64,000 bases of DNA from the NCBI GenBank assembly GCA_903813345.2, contig CAIIXF020000007.1:16724714-16788713 (forward strand), given 5' to 3'. The DNA is from Owenia fusiformis. Its lineage: Eukaryota > Annelida > Polychaeta > Sabellida > Oweniidae. The notes beneath the pieces were generated by a model. The model did not search any database. It saw only the letters and a program-made list of their open reading frames with translations, and was not told where the DNA came from. Below are positions 12,601 to 27,600 of this stretch, one piece after another. The position numbers and the translations under genes are program-made. How positions within the stretch are numbered: position 1 is the stretch's first letter; each line of letters begins with the position of its first letter.

Positions 12601-15600
12601 TATTTTGGGTAATATTTCTAGATTTTTCTCAAAAAAATATTAGCGCAGTACACTGATGAACTTCTTTCCCCAAATCGAGACTTGTATTTTATTAAAATCG
12701 GTCTAATTGAGCGTTATCCCTGCTCCAGACCAATTTGATATTTTTACATCTTGTAGATTTAAATGTCCTCTTTTGAATATTCATAGTTTAATTTGGGTAA
12801 TATTTCTATATTTTTCATGAAAAAAATATTAGCCCAGGAGACTGTTCTCCAAACCGAGAATCGTCCTTTCCATAGAACTGTCTTGATGTATGCAAAATTT
12901 CATTGATGTCACTAGTCTATTTTAGGAGATATTGCCTATTTCAATGGTCTCCTTTTTTTCCGGTCACCCTGTACATTAGGATAAAATAGAATTAAGTTAA
13001 AACCTCTACCGTAAGGTACATGTATATATGTTAGTGACCATTTACATTGATTTGCATGATCTCAAATCAATCAGTTTTATAACAACCCATGCTTAAAATA
13101 TTACCTTACTTTCAAATATCCCTATGTACTATAAAACCTAGTTTTCTTAAAGTTTACTTGCATTTTGAGTCAAAAGGAAAGGATATAAGTCAATACCAAT
13201 TAAATCAATTACTATTTTGTTGATTCATTTTTCACATTATGTTATTTCACTTATAAGGATTGATTGTCAAAAGACAAACAATTAAATTCATTGACAAAAT
13301 AATTCAAGGTGGGGTCTTAAAGCACAAGTGCACACAAATACAACATTGAAGTGTAGAAACTCCCCGCGCATATCGTACACCAACCATACCTAATTGTTAC
13401 ATTTACTCTTCAAAATATGAATCAACCAGACAATTTTTGAAATTTTGACAAAATATAGTCTTCACATAACATTTGCTTAACTAACAACTGTATATTTCAT
13501 TTCACTTTTGCTTTACTAATAACTGGAAATTATGACCAATTGTGATTTTTCATTGACACAGTTGTTTGTTCATCGGGCAAGGCTACAATAGGCCCTCCTC
13601 AGATATATCAATGGAACATGTTAAGGTTTAAAGCAGAAGAATTAACTCTATTAAAGTGACCCATTTGTTTGGCAAAATGTTTTTGTTCCTTATTTATATG
13701 AAACTGAGTAAATATATATTTAGGGGAGTAAGGTACTAAAGGCTATTTTACTTTGTGTCAATGTTAGATTCTTTCTCAATTTTGATGTGTTTGGGTGTGA
13801 CCTCTTTGACAAGTGACCTCTAAAGGGACATTCCTGGCCAGACCATTATTGTTCTGATATGATAGCTATAACCATATGTATATAATTCTTTCCATATTTA
13901 GCAAAACACAGGAAAATGTTTTAATATAGTCAATATTGATCGTTTAAAAATGTAGTGTTCATTTCCAGTAAGCTGCCATCTTTTAAGATTTCACTCAACT
14001 TACATAGCCTTGCCTGTAACAATATAAGAAAGTAGCTAAAAATCACTCCAAGGCAAGTACTCCTTACTTTATGTCCAAACTATTTTCAGAGCTTGTCAGC
14101 TTGGAATAAACTTTAAGAAGTATTAAATCCTAGCAAAATTGAAAAAGAATATTCAGCTGGTTTTGTAATTCTTAATAGCTCCTTACCAAAAGTTGACAGT
14201 CGATGACATCACTTCCTAAGTGAAATCTTAAAAAATGGCAGCCTACTGGAATTGAGCACTACAATTTTATATGATCAATATTGACCATATCAAAACATTT
14301 TTCTGTGTTTTGCCATAATGGAAAGTATATATATTGTTATAGCTACCATATTAGGAGATAGATGGCCTGCCAAGGAATATCCTTTTAAGTCCCTTTAAAT
14401 CCCTAAAATAACATGTACTTCAAATTTTAAGTCAAACATTATGAAAATGTTTTATTAACACCTACCACTAAATGTTGAATCTTTATTATCAGAATCTGGG
14501 GAGCCATACTCTATATCAGAGACTCCAGTTGACTTATCCTCCATTATGGACGTGTTTCCTCCATAGTATTCCTTGTGAAGACTGTCAGGAGACTCCGGGG
14601 GTGGGGGACAGTCAGGAGGGGGCGGAGCTACGAAAGATGCAGGACGCAGTTGCGGTGATTGTCTATAAAGCGAGTCTGTCACCTCAGCTGCAATATTTTT
14701 TTCTACCCCAGCACCTAATGGAGGAGATGCCTCCTTGGCTAATTCAGGAGTCCCCTTGGCTGAAGGAGTTTCCTCCTTGGCTATAGGAGTGTTCTCCTTG
14801 ACTGCAGCCTTACCTAGAGAGAGGAGAGTAAAGCTTGGAAACATGCAACCACCACAGATAAAGGAACTATCAAAACATTCCATGACAGTCAAGATTTATA
14901 CCAATTTTCTCTTAATTCTTGCCTTAGCGACTTATCAAATTAATGACTGTTCAATGTTTACAGTACATATTGTACGTTATATTTTGAGTGTCATGGTATG
15001 TTTTTGGATTGAGTGCAACTCTTTGACACCTACAGCAGCTAGAAACACTCCCACAGCCAACCAGATTGATTGGGTAATTAGAGTCATATAATTCATACAG
15101 GACTGTCATGCTTCAAATCCAACACATAATTTCCCTAATTGATCAAATCTCTCATTTTTTATATCAGGTGTCAAAGCGAAGCTCTACTGTATAGGCATGA
15201 ATGCAAATCTTACAGATCACCTGTGCTTTTGTGTACCCTTAAAAATGTCTCCAATATGATCCCAAATAGAATAATAACAAATCTCATTCTATTTCCTATG
15301 TTTCTGACACAAATTGATGCATTTTTAGGGGTACATGTTTAGATGACACATAAAGGTGAAACATAACTATTATACTACTATCATAAAGTGAATACTTCAT
15401 CTTTTAAATCACTAAGATTTATAAAAAATCCAAATTCCATTCTTTCACCATTTTCATCACCTTATTTACACCTACATAAACCCAATCCACATTCTAAAGT
15501 TTTACAGGTGTAAGAAATGAAAACTAAAATGATATAGTATTTAAAATGATTGTTCTAAATTTACAAAGCAAGGAACCTTCCCAGAGCTTTACCTACATAA

Positions 15601-18600
15601 ATATACACAAAACTTATAGAACATGCCAAAGATTAACTCATGACACCAGACAGTGAACACATGCCATTAATATATTCAAACAGTTCAGCAAAGCGAAAAA
15701 AATCCATTAATAATAACAGCAAAGAAAGATGAAGTTAACTTAATATTTCCTAACTTTTTATCTGAAAACATTTAATGCACTCACCAGGAGGCAGAGGGGC
15801 TCTGCGTTTTTTAGGTGTCGGTTTTTTCTTTTCTTTATCAAGATTTTCTTGTGATGTCCTAACTTCTTTTACCATACTGAGCGTCGGTAGTGGCATTGTA
15901 TCTCCTGATTCACTCATAATATCTCCACTTTCTATCGAAGTGCCATCTATACTCATAACATATGAACTCTTTTTTGATTCCCGGGAGGAATTCGGGGATT
16001 GTTCTGATGCGGCATTTTCATGATATCCACTAGAGTCTGAACTGTTTCTGGAGTGGCCACGTGGTTTCCCACTGTGATGTGTATCAACAGATAACTCTGG
16101 AATGATGTTTAATGGTGAAGGACCATTAGAAGAAATCACGGAATCTGCTGGAGACTGTTGGGTGTGAAGTTTTCCTGGGGGTGGGGGTGGAGCATGACGT
16201 TTCTTTGCAGCTTGTTTTTGATTCGGTGTTTGTAAAGATGGCGCATCTGTTGAGTAGATGGTGTTGGGTCGTACTTGCTGCTGCGGTTTCACCTCAGCCT
16301 GGGGCTTCTGACGGAGATTAGCTGGCTGATGTGGCGCAAGAGTAAAGTTTGGATCTTTGTTCAGTTTAAGTTCCTGGAAGTGAATATTTCTATTATAATA
16401 TGACATGCACTTTTAATCCATTTAGGTTACAGTGATATTCATAGGATATCGTGTCAAAATAAATAAACAAGGCATTAACATGCAAAATGTCACCACCTGT
16501 TGTTACAGATACCAAACACCAACCACCGATAGCCAACCATCAAAAAGTGTCAACAAAAAAAGTTGGAGACGATAACAATATATCACCACTTCTGATATTG
16601 ACATGAAAATGATATTGTTTTCGCCAGTTTACATTATGTAAATCCTATAATTCTTTAGTATTGATGACAATCTTTTTATTATTCCAGTGCAGTGTATTTT
16701 ACAAACATGAACATTGTATCCCTCTATGATATAATCAAATATAATCAAAAGATGGATAATGTATAAAACAAAAACTTACTGATTTTGATTTTTTATCCCT
16801 CCGTAGGAATGAAAAGAAGCCCTTTTTCTTTTTCTTCTCCTTGCTATCAAAACCCTCCACAGCATTTGGAATATCGGAGGTTGAGTGGCGAAACATCGTG
16901 CTGTTGCCTAGAGGGCTATTACTAACTGACGAAGGGTCTAGAGGTTTCCTCACATCTGCAGAAGCTGCAAGCACAGAAGATTTCTTAAAATATTTAAACA
17001 TTTCTTTTAATTTAGAACTTTCCATTATAGTTTAGGCTATCTCTTCCCAATATAATGCATTATCTCTTCCAAGTGATTTTTGGACTGGTTTGCCCATACA
17101 GTGTACATTGAAGACAAATCAAGCAAAGCAGTTTTCTGGTATACATACATGTATGTGCCTTTCATTCAAAGTGATTTCAAAATTATAGTCATTGAAAGTT
17201 GAAATACCAACTAAGGTCCAAACTACTGTTAAAAATAAATGTAGCTTATGAGATACATATTTTAGCTGATAATATGAATGGACAGTCCCATCAATAAAAT
17301 ATTACGACAATCCTAAACATGGGAGAATTCTAGAGGCTCGAGGTAGAACAACCAGAAATAAAGCCAGACCTACACAGTTTATTATGTGAGGAAAACGGGT
17401 GAGAAAATGAAACTCGTCATTCATGATTTAACTGGAAGAGTGAATCCTCAACGAATAGGTATGGTTTATTTTATTCTAGGTAAGGAATGGATGTGATGGC
17501 CAAGTGGTCCCCTTGTAAACCCTGTTTAACATGGACATCAGTTTGTTTTTAATGTAAAACTAACAGCCAAATATGTTCATAATCACTTATCTCCAATATG
17601 ACTTGTGTTGTGCAGGCCTATCTACTTATATGTATAAAATATAAACTCATAGCCAAAATTGGATTCCATTGTTCATTTGTATTTATTTTGATAATCTTGG
17701 TATTTTGTTGGATGGTACAACATGAATCTCAAATATTAAATAAATAGATCATTTGTATGCTATATATACATGAAATAAAACAGTACTGATGATACTTATA
17801 CAAAAACAAACACAAATTCAAGCTCCTTAAAACCATATTGAAATATCACCCTGGATTCTAAAACCATCTGCTACATAAAATTTCTAATCCTAACTTTTTT
17901 TATTATGTACATGTATGCCTACCTACCTTTAAAACAGTATCTAAGTGATTGACTTTACAATTTACAACATCATAAAATCGTAATCATTGCATTCCTTTAC
18001 TACAGAACACTTAACCTCTGGTCTGTTTTACTTTTATATGCTGTAAGAAACCACAGCATACCGATCCCTTTTCTATTTTTCATGCAGTTCATTCATAATT
18101 CTCCTTTCACTACTTCATTCATAAACCAGTCCACTTTCAAGTTTCTCTAAAAGTTAACCTTTTGTTAAGATGCGATTGGCCTAATGATATGATTCAAATA
18201 TCCCACAAAAGTCCTTAAACTTGAGCAAATATGACCATTAAAGATTTTTATGAACACAGATTGAATAGGATATATTGGTATAATACGAGACATGATGATC
18301 TGCTACATCTTGATTCTTAATAGTAAATTTTCAATATGAACTAGTGAAATAGTCTCCAATGCAAAACATCTGTAAAACATTTTTTATATTTCTCAATAAA
18401 AACTGATACAAATACTCATATTTTGGTGTGTGCACATTGTACTGAATTTTGAGGTATGAAACTTATGATTCCTCTGTTTACTCCTTGCTAATTCCTCTCC
18501 ATATGACAAGGAAAAGGAAAATTTTATGCATAGGAGTGTCTGGCCTAGATTAATGAGGCTATAATTTTTTATATACAGGAACTTTTGAAAAAGTTAAATT

Positions 18601-21600
18601 CAAAACTTTTTGTTTTATTTAGATAGATGGGCACATTAAAAAGCTAGATATCCTACATCTTAACTGAAAACCATCATCCGTGCATTTCAAAATCGACAAA
18701 AAAAGTCAAAATGAACCTACTTAGATGTATACATACACTATGAGATGCAAGAGTTTCATTGGTGGGCATGGCACATACTCCATCTATTTAAACTCTACTT
18801 ATTTACTCTGCCCTTCTTCACCATCCCCTGTATACAGGGCTATAGAAATTGTTCTGGATCTTAAAGCCCAGTGATCGGATGAGGCTATTTAACCTTCTTT
18901 TAATTTTCAACTCTAAACCATCTACATGACAGTGTATAGTACTGGGCCACCTTGATCAAAAGGTGGTATCATACACTTGTGTAGAAGACTGGAATATGTC
19001 TTACTTTTGGCATCTTTGGAAAAGGATAAATTCAAAATGAACTCGCCATGTCCTGAATTGAATCAGTAAGAAGGGGATGATGAGTAAGCTCCACATCCAG
19101 GTCAGCATGGACAGGTTTATTACGTCATAATTATTTGGTTTAAAAACTTTCTCTTATGATTCAACATTCATATATGTGTATATTTAACTTATGCCCTTAT
19201 CATCAATAAGTTATGAGATACATGTACTCACTGCATAATTTGAAAGAAATATTCACAAAAAACACCATTTGAACATGTAAGGCGAGTCAAAATGTTGGAT
19301 TTGTGAGTCAATTTCCAGAAGAAAGCCAGTTTACTCTCCCTTCCCTCCCAAAGTGATATTATTCAAATATTTCATACTATTGAGGTAAATACCTGTTCAT
19401 CTTTCAATGATTCTAGCAAGGTGTATTCCTCGAAGCTCGAAGGGCTGGGGAAAATACACCTTGCGGAATCATTGAAAGTGCAACAGGTATTTACCAAAAA
19501 TAGTATGAAATATTTGTTTTATTATTCACTGATATATTCACCACTCTCTTACTATTGAGAATGTGTTTTAAGAACAAGATATATTTTCGAAACACTTTCA
19601 GATTTACGCTGGATGAAATGGCACACCTGGTGAATACGCCCGTTGAATACGCTTTTTTCTGATGTCACAGTTATGACCATTGAATACGTCTTGTTATGTT
19701 CATGTCACATGTAATGTGTATACCAATGAGAGAGTGGGGAATATGACAGCGATATAATAATACCACTTATAGCATGACAGAGGACATACTGAAAACTAGT
19801 ACAAATCAAATAGTTTGGTTTTGGTCCCTTTAAAAGAGAGCTTTGTCTACATGTGCTAATCTCTGACACTTTGGTTGAAACTCAGAGGCTAGCAGGAAAA
19901 CTCTAGTAAATGAACCAATCCTTTGCATCCACAGATGCAATGTCAAACTCTACCCATTCCTCCATTTATACATATACTTCACTTGACTGACGATGCTTTT
20001 AAGACACTGTGAAATACACTGTATCCATATATTCATAAAATCTTTAAGTAAAACTCTTACTCTTGAATGTTTGAATTTCAACCTTCGTTTTCTTAGTTGA
20101 TTTTGATTTTAATTCACCATAACAACAAGAATAGTGGAAACAATGCTTACCTGCTATAGCTCGTCTATCAGGAAAACTCGAGGAAATATCTTGACATGTA
20201 TTAGCTCAAATCTGATCCTTTACCTGATTTTACAATAATCAAGTTTGAACAGTAAACTCTGAAGAGTCAAACTCAAAATCACCAGTAAAAATATTACCAC
20301 ATTGGTTATATGGTTTTGTTGCAAAATATGGTAAAAAATAAGAATTCTCCAGAAATCAAGTTCACAGGGGAAAAGAATACGAACTCAATCACAGTAAGAT
20401 TTCTTATAATCTAGAGCCTGACTCAATTTCTATGATATAATTAATTACATTGTACACACTTGGTGAAATTATTTCAGGGAAGAGCTGTACCAATATATGC
20501 TCACAACAAAGCTTAGCAATGAGAGTATTTCCTCAGGTTCTATGAGCAACTTGCGTCTATTTAGACTACAGATCAAGTACTTTTATTTCACTTACCTTGC
20601 TTACACCAAATAATTTCAGCACATTTGTGAAAATAATCATTTGGGTTCGCTTAATAAATTGAAAGAAAATCCTAATTTAGTTAGACTGCTAAGGAGAGCA
20701 CGGTGTACTAACATTCCAAATAATAACAACAAGATAGTGCATTCTTCATCTTTTTCATAGACAAACAAACTGTAATTTTGTAATAGGTTGTTTTCATGTT
20801 AAAGTTCTAATATGACTCTATTATGTCTGTAATATGGCAAACAGTCAGTTAACTCTAACTCTAAATGTGAACCTTAACCCAAGCCTAAGTTAAATGTATT
20901 ATTTATTGCATTCACTGACATACAATAGCTCCATAAAATATTGATTACTTTAACTATGGATTGTCTTGCATTAAAGGGACCCTCTGCTGATTTTCCTAAA
21001 GAACTCCTAAGAAGACTCTTTAAGAACTTGTGGAATCTTACAAACTAATCTGGCCATAAATACACTAATGTACAGTTAAACCCGACTTAGTGAACATCTC
21101 TCTCTATAGTGAACACCTGTGTTTAGTGAACACCTCTCTCTATAGTGAACACCTGTGTTTAGTGAACACCACTTTACTATAAACAGGTTTCACTGTCTAT
21201 TATTAAAGTTTTAGAGTAAAATAAGTGTTTTTTTCTCTATATATTATTAATACTAAAGGTTGGTTTGACTTGCTCTGACATATTTGATGATACATAATGG
21301 GTGCAAAAGTACAAACATAGAAGAAAAGCACATGGCATAGTTTGTTATCAAAAAACTGAATTATGATATTTTTGAAATAATTATTTATATTCATTCTCCA
21401 TATATAGAAGAAAATAAATCCTTTTTATGCTTATTAGTGTTAGGTTTTCTGACATTTTTCTCTTGCACATTCAACAGGTAACTTTCAATGTTATCCTTAA
21501 TAATAACTATAAAATCACAATCTTCTTTCTCCATGTTGTGTTTACAAACCATGATGACAATTTGAGGGGTGACATAGTGATCTGAATATAAAGCAGGTAT

Positions 21601-24600
21601 GCAGGCAGATAAGTGAACCCTTACAAAATATTACAAGAATATTGGTTACCATATCAGATAACCTGAAATACTTCTACGTTTTAAAATAATTCTAATTCTG
21701 AATGCTTCTGAATAATTCTGATTCTAATTCTAATAATTCTAATATAAAAGAAAATAGACATGAAAATTGCATAAATAATTCTAGATGCAGCTCAAAAAAT
21801 GAAAAAAAAAAACCAAACAGTTTTTAACTTATTGACAAAAGGGACGGAATGCTATGAAATATTTAGGATGGGAGCACTTAATATATTAATATATCCACTT
21901 ATACATGTAGTCCATCTCATAAGTAGCAATCAGATAAAGTGAAGATGACAACATATTTCACCTAAGCTGATCTCACTATGTACTTATTTTAATAACTTAT
22001 TATTTGATGATCAAATCAAATTAAAGTTACAGTCATCAATGTCTAACTAATTTCCTATTTCAAATGACATTAAGTCTTTGAGACACAAATCAACTTGAAT
22101 TCATTATAATACATTGACAGTCCAAAGATATCTCCAAATTGTGATGTTTTTCTTCATATATATAGTAAGTTACACAATATTGGCCATGATTTCTTGAGGA
22201 AGTGCACTAAACTGTAGACTGTCGCATTCTGATTGATGAATAATGGAGTGGGACAGGTACATGTGAATAATGATGACTGTAAAATTCTCCAAACCCATTC
22301 TGATACTCATAGCATCTCTCTCTGTTCCATCGCAGAAGGATAGAGATGGAGAGGACGTGGCTTACCATGATGCTCCAAACCATTCATCCTCCAAAACAGG
22401 GCTCATCATTCACCATGTTCCTTACTTCTTAGAAGAGATGGTACAGGTTCTGGAGGCCTGCATTCGGAGGATGCAAACCACTGAGCATATCTTATATTTC
22501 ACCAACATCTACTCATGTGCCAGTCTGACACAAGACTCTAAGAAATCAGAGCATATTTAAGAGTATGAAGGAGTCACCTCATGTTGAGGTATCTCTTTGG
22601 AGTCAAAATTAACGATTAAATTTCTTAATTAAAAAAATAATTACCAACTTTCAAATGCTTTAAATTTACGCTCTAATCAACTACTGAATCTAAAATAAAA
22701 AATTGCCCTAACACAATGCATGCACCAAGAGAACTTTATTTCAAAAACACCAGTACAATCTATATATCAGGTACACAAGCTGTGAAGATCATGTGAATTT
22801 AAACTATTTAAAATGGTTCTCACATGCAAACAAAATAAAATCTGAACAAATATTTGGTGACAAGACACTTAAAAAATATTAAAATCCTCATTAAAAATCC
22901 TAATTTATGGTTTAGGAAACATGCATAGGTTAAGTACTGTATGATATGATGAAACTTTCTCGTAAACACCTATGCGATGATACCTCGCATTGACTCCATC
23001 GTTAACAATATTTCAAAATAGAAGACTGAGGTTTCTAAACATGAAAACCTTAATAAAACATAGAACGTTTTGGCAATTCTAAATGAGCCCCAAGGCTTAG
23101 AAGCTGGAAGAGGATGAAGCTATCTTTTAAGATGCAAAATCAATCTCAGAAACGGGTTTTCTAAATGGTGCTTTAAACATGTACATTTTCAATCAACTAA
23201 AACTGGGGGAGCTACATTATGGGAAGAGTTGTCTCACAAATGTTAGATAACTTTAATTTTAGATGATAAAGTGGGACTCTGATCAATCTGAATGGGAGGG
23301 GTAGGCTATATTTAAATACTTGTAAAAATCCCCAAATAAAGGTAATAAAAATATTTTATTCTTGTCCATCAAGTATCTGAGTGCCTAGATCCTCTGATAA
23401 CCTATTTCACCCAATCCCTAGAATAAATGAAGTAGAATTCTCTTCCAAAACGTCTCTTTTAAAAGTCTCTTGTAAGTGAATTCTCTCTCTACTCTTCATG
23501 AGAATTTCAAAATCTGTGTACAAAATTAATTTCTCCTTCATTATTGTTATTGTTGTTTGTTTTGAGCATCATTTGGCATGTTGAGGTAAAAAAAAACGTT
23601 AACAGTGTATTCTTATAAGGAAGAAGAAAAATCACTTAATTGAGTTATAGATTGAGAAGGCAGGATATGGTCTATCATCATCAGAGTCTCCAGGCCACTT
23701 TCAATATGTTCAATGTAATTGCTTTCACTAAACCATCAATGAGGAAGTAGTCCAGTATATTGTGAAGGATGCTATATCACTGAAAATGCCATTAAGACCC
23801 ATCATACTGTCAGCTTGCTCATGGTATGATAGCTGAGGGGCTACATGTATCAGGAAGTTAGGCCCCATGAGCAAACTAACTGTATGGGGGTCTGGATAGC
23901 AGTAGTGCAGGAGCCATGCATGAGTTATTTACCTCCTCCCCTTGCTATCTTTTTCTCAGATTCAGATAATCTCCTCAGGTAGAAATTAGGGATGTTAACT
24001 GGGGATTCAATCATCATCAGTTCAAGGATTTCCTATTATGTTGTATGATACCAAGCTAGACAGAAGGATGGGAAGCAGATGATGTCTGTCTGGAGTATGC
24101 AAAGGGATTGTGTCCAAATACCAAAACTTGTCAAAAACAAAGTTTGGCTTTAAAGCCCTACCCTCATTACTAAATAATAATTTAGTTTTAATTCCAAAGT
24201 CAGAGGATTTGGGTGAGAAATCAACATTTCGCAAAACAGAACTGGTTTACCCCCCTCCCAAACCAATATTATGATACTCTCCCTGACACAGGTTAGCATT
24301 GTAACTTCTCTATCAGTCATAACAGACCAGTAATCATTAGTTCACTAAATTGTTCACATTTTAACACTCTTAAAATAGACCACTTCCTAATTAATGGATT
24401 AATCAGCTCATCAAGAAATTAATCAAATCAATCAATTTATCATACAATTAATCACACTATCTCACTAGCTGCCCATTGCCTTGGCTCTATTAAATCATTT
24501 TAACACACACATATATATAGATAGAAGACAGCCCCCCCCCCCCAGCAAAAAACTGGCTTTGGGCCAATATGGTCAAATGTGACCCCCCTCTAGATTTTTA

Positions 24601-27600
24601 AAAAGTGAAACCCCTTTACAAATGCTGGCTACAGACATTGATAAACTAACACATTAATTTCTTTTCAACTTACAAAAAGATTCTGTTGACCGTAACGACT
24701 TCTTCTTCCCGAAGGTAAATCGAGGTTTTGATGCCCCATAATCCGCTTGGTTCATTGAATATGTCCTTCGTGGCATGATGATTTTTATAACTTAATACCC
24801 TCCAATGTTATCCTTCTAATTTTGTCAATTTGTCTTTCGCTATTACTTGCATGTATTTCATGTATCCATTACTAAAATGTTGATTTTGTTATTTAAATGC
24901 AGCATAAGGTTACCACATGAGTTGTCCAGGATTCAGTGTGACTCGGGTGAGACTAGAAGGCATGACTAGCAGGCAAATCCTTGTTTTGGGTGTTAGTTAT
25001 ATAACCGCTTAAAGCCCAAATACTTCGATTATTATCTTTCCATTATTTCCTTGTCCTAGTTTTATAAGCTTTATTGTACATTTGTTGATATTATGGCTTG
25101 AAAGCTGTTAACTATAACTTGATCACAATCAAATGAAAAAGATTAAATTTTTCAAATATTCCGCATATCAATTTCCTTTCAATGTTGAGCCAGTTAAACC
25201 TCACGCATGTATGATCCAGTGCATTAAAAACCTAAAGTGATCTCATGGCCATTGATATCTATTAAAATCAAGTCCAAATTGTTTCAAATCACACAAACAC
25301 AAAACAGGATATTTCCGCTGTTTCCACGTCCAACTTCGTGGGTGACTTCCAAATATGATGCGTAATCAACAAAAAATCTCACAAAAACTGAAATTGACCC
25401 CCTCCATGCAATGTACATGTATTATATGATTTTGGCTATATATTTATCTCACCATGCATAAGGCCCAACATATGAAAATACAAGCAATCAAGTGGTATAA
25501 TTTGAGCAGTATCCTATTGAGGGTTAAGAGTTTGGCAATATGTTGCATGTACCCATATTTAGAACAGCCCCTCTATTAAAGTTAACCCTATCATGACTAC
25601 TACAGTGACACTAAAGACACAATATGAACAGATACACATGCTACTATCAAGAAATAATAAGCAAATCTTTTCACAAAAAATATCTAAATGCGTGCACATT
25701 TTCAAAGACAAATATTTTAAGAATATTTTGCGCCAAGATCACAGTTTTGTTACTTGCTTATTAATCTTTTGCTTGAATGAAATATTAAAAATCACTTGAT
25801 TTTGATTTTGATTATTTTGATAAATTAAGCATGAACAAATGATGATCAATTTTCACAAGGTGGTTTATTATAGAGGAAAATGTTACCTTTTAGATGAAGC
25901 TCTCTTTTAAACAACAAAATCAATCTATTAGAGGGTGGAAATATGTGGAATGTCACTGGTAAAAAGTTCTGATATTGCGGGTCTTCAATATTCTATGATG
26001 GGAGTCATGTGAGGAGATTTTTTATTAGTGAGATATTTACTTTTGGGAGTGTTCATATAAGAAAGGTGTTCATTTTCATAATTTTTACCTAAATATTTTC
26101 AAAGTTGTTCAAAAAACTAATGAAGGGTTAAGATTGCTGGCTAAGTAAAAATGTCATACTGTGATTTTTAATTAGTGTAAAATGAATAATCTTCGTTTTT
26201 TACTTCACCTTTCATGTCTAGAAGCTAATAACATTAACATAGAACATATTTACTAAAGTAGTAGCTTTGAAAAGATCAACCATTTGTTTGGAACAGCAGG
26301 GTCACAGTGAATACATTTCTCATGCAGATGCGAAACTTTTTACGTTTTTTTGCAAGGCATGAGCTAACATGCATACCGACTTAATTCCCCATTTAATTAA
26401 TATCTTAACTAAACACTTCAATACAGAAAGGTGAATGCATGAAAGTTGGAACTGTGATCTTGATATCGAGAATGCTTCTATTTTCATGTAGCTCAATGCA
26501 GGACAATGCTGTTTGAATTTAATAAAATGTGAATTAATATAATTGCAATCAGAATATTCATTTATAATACCACAATTATAAATACAAAGTACAATGTACT
26601 CAAATTTCTAATATATTTCAATGTTTACTTTATTGATATATTTGCATGAAATGCAGTCAAGATATTCATTAAAAGTATTACACGGCCTGTTATAAATCTC
26701 ACATTTTTAAGCCCAAAGGCCCGTATATAGTAGAGTCCCAAAGTCCAGGTGAATTATAAAGCCCTTAACAGACGTCCCTACAATGTTTGACATGTTCACA
26801 GGGCACAGCTTTATCTGCTGGTTATATTGAATAAATTGTTCAATTCTCCAAGAGGCAATATTAAGCAGTGATACCACCACTATGAAACAAGTTGCTTCAC
26901 TCTCTGGAATTTGTAACCCACTTTTGAAATACTGTACCACCATTATTTCCATTTGCTTTAGCCACCACTTATTAAGTAAAAAAAATGTAGAGATCCGTGT
27001 TTATATTTCAAAGGTTTCATGGCCATAAATCAAACAAGGCATTAACATGCAAAATGTCACCACCTGCCCTTTGTTGCAGATGCCGACCGCTGTTACAGAC
27101 ACCGAATACCTACCAGCGAACACAATCAACAACAAAAATTAGAAACCATGGCAATTGAAAGTAGACTAGCCCATGATCCAACATCCTCCTAAGCAGGTAT
27201 CCAGAATCCGTACCTCCTTCTTCCCCCTGCTATAACCAATTTGGAGGCGCCCGATTAAACTGAATCACGTGATCTAATTATGCGCAATGACTTATACATG
27301 ATTTCTGTCGCAATCAGATTGCGAGTTCTTAATCGGGGAAATGCTGCTTATAGCAGGGTGTAAAAAGAAAGAAGATATTCTGGATTTTGAAGCCCTGTGA
27401 TCGGAGGATGATGATCCAATCAATGAAAGAACTGAATGGTCAGAACTGAATGCCATGCATGCCCTGCCATCTTTAGTTAAAATTTTGAATATTAATGCCA
27501 TGAATGTGCTGCCATCTTTAAAAGATGAAGGTTTCATTTTAATGTAGAAGTGAAGTATGTATACTTTTAACTTGCCCTTGATATAATCTTGCTGTCAGGC

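Larger units (their letters stand above)
11591..12971. mobile_element. Decayed mariner-like transposon in fold-back arrangement, in a cordon-bleu intron
   Basis: Inverted ends CAGGGTGACCGG ... CCGGTCACCCTG are flanked by TA on both sides (11589-11590, 12972-12973), a Tc1/mariner hallmark. Two copies of the same transposase 3' region lie inside in opposite orientation: about 11690-11880 on minus and 12310-12475 on plus. A 388-bp MITE (12479-12866) interrupts the plus copy. This arrangement cannot encode an active transposase. Confidence 0.8.
16965..24673 (-). other. Cordon-bleu intron 3b (exon 4 to alternative first exon)
   Basis: 7.7 kb without a convincing exon. Contains the palindromic element at 19340-19770, the CAGTTAAACC repeat at 21073-21195 and a C12 run at about 24531-24542. 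Plus-strand ORF 22270-22560 has no recognisable domain. Confidence 0.5.

Noticed and set aside
22270-22560. 96-codon plus-strand ORF in a cordon-bleu intron
   Set aside because: No recognisable domain, promoter or poly(A) signal, and no splice support. Cannot be told from chance.
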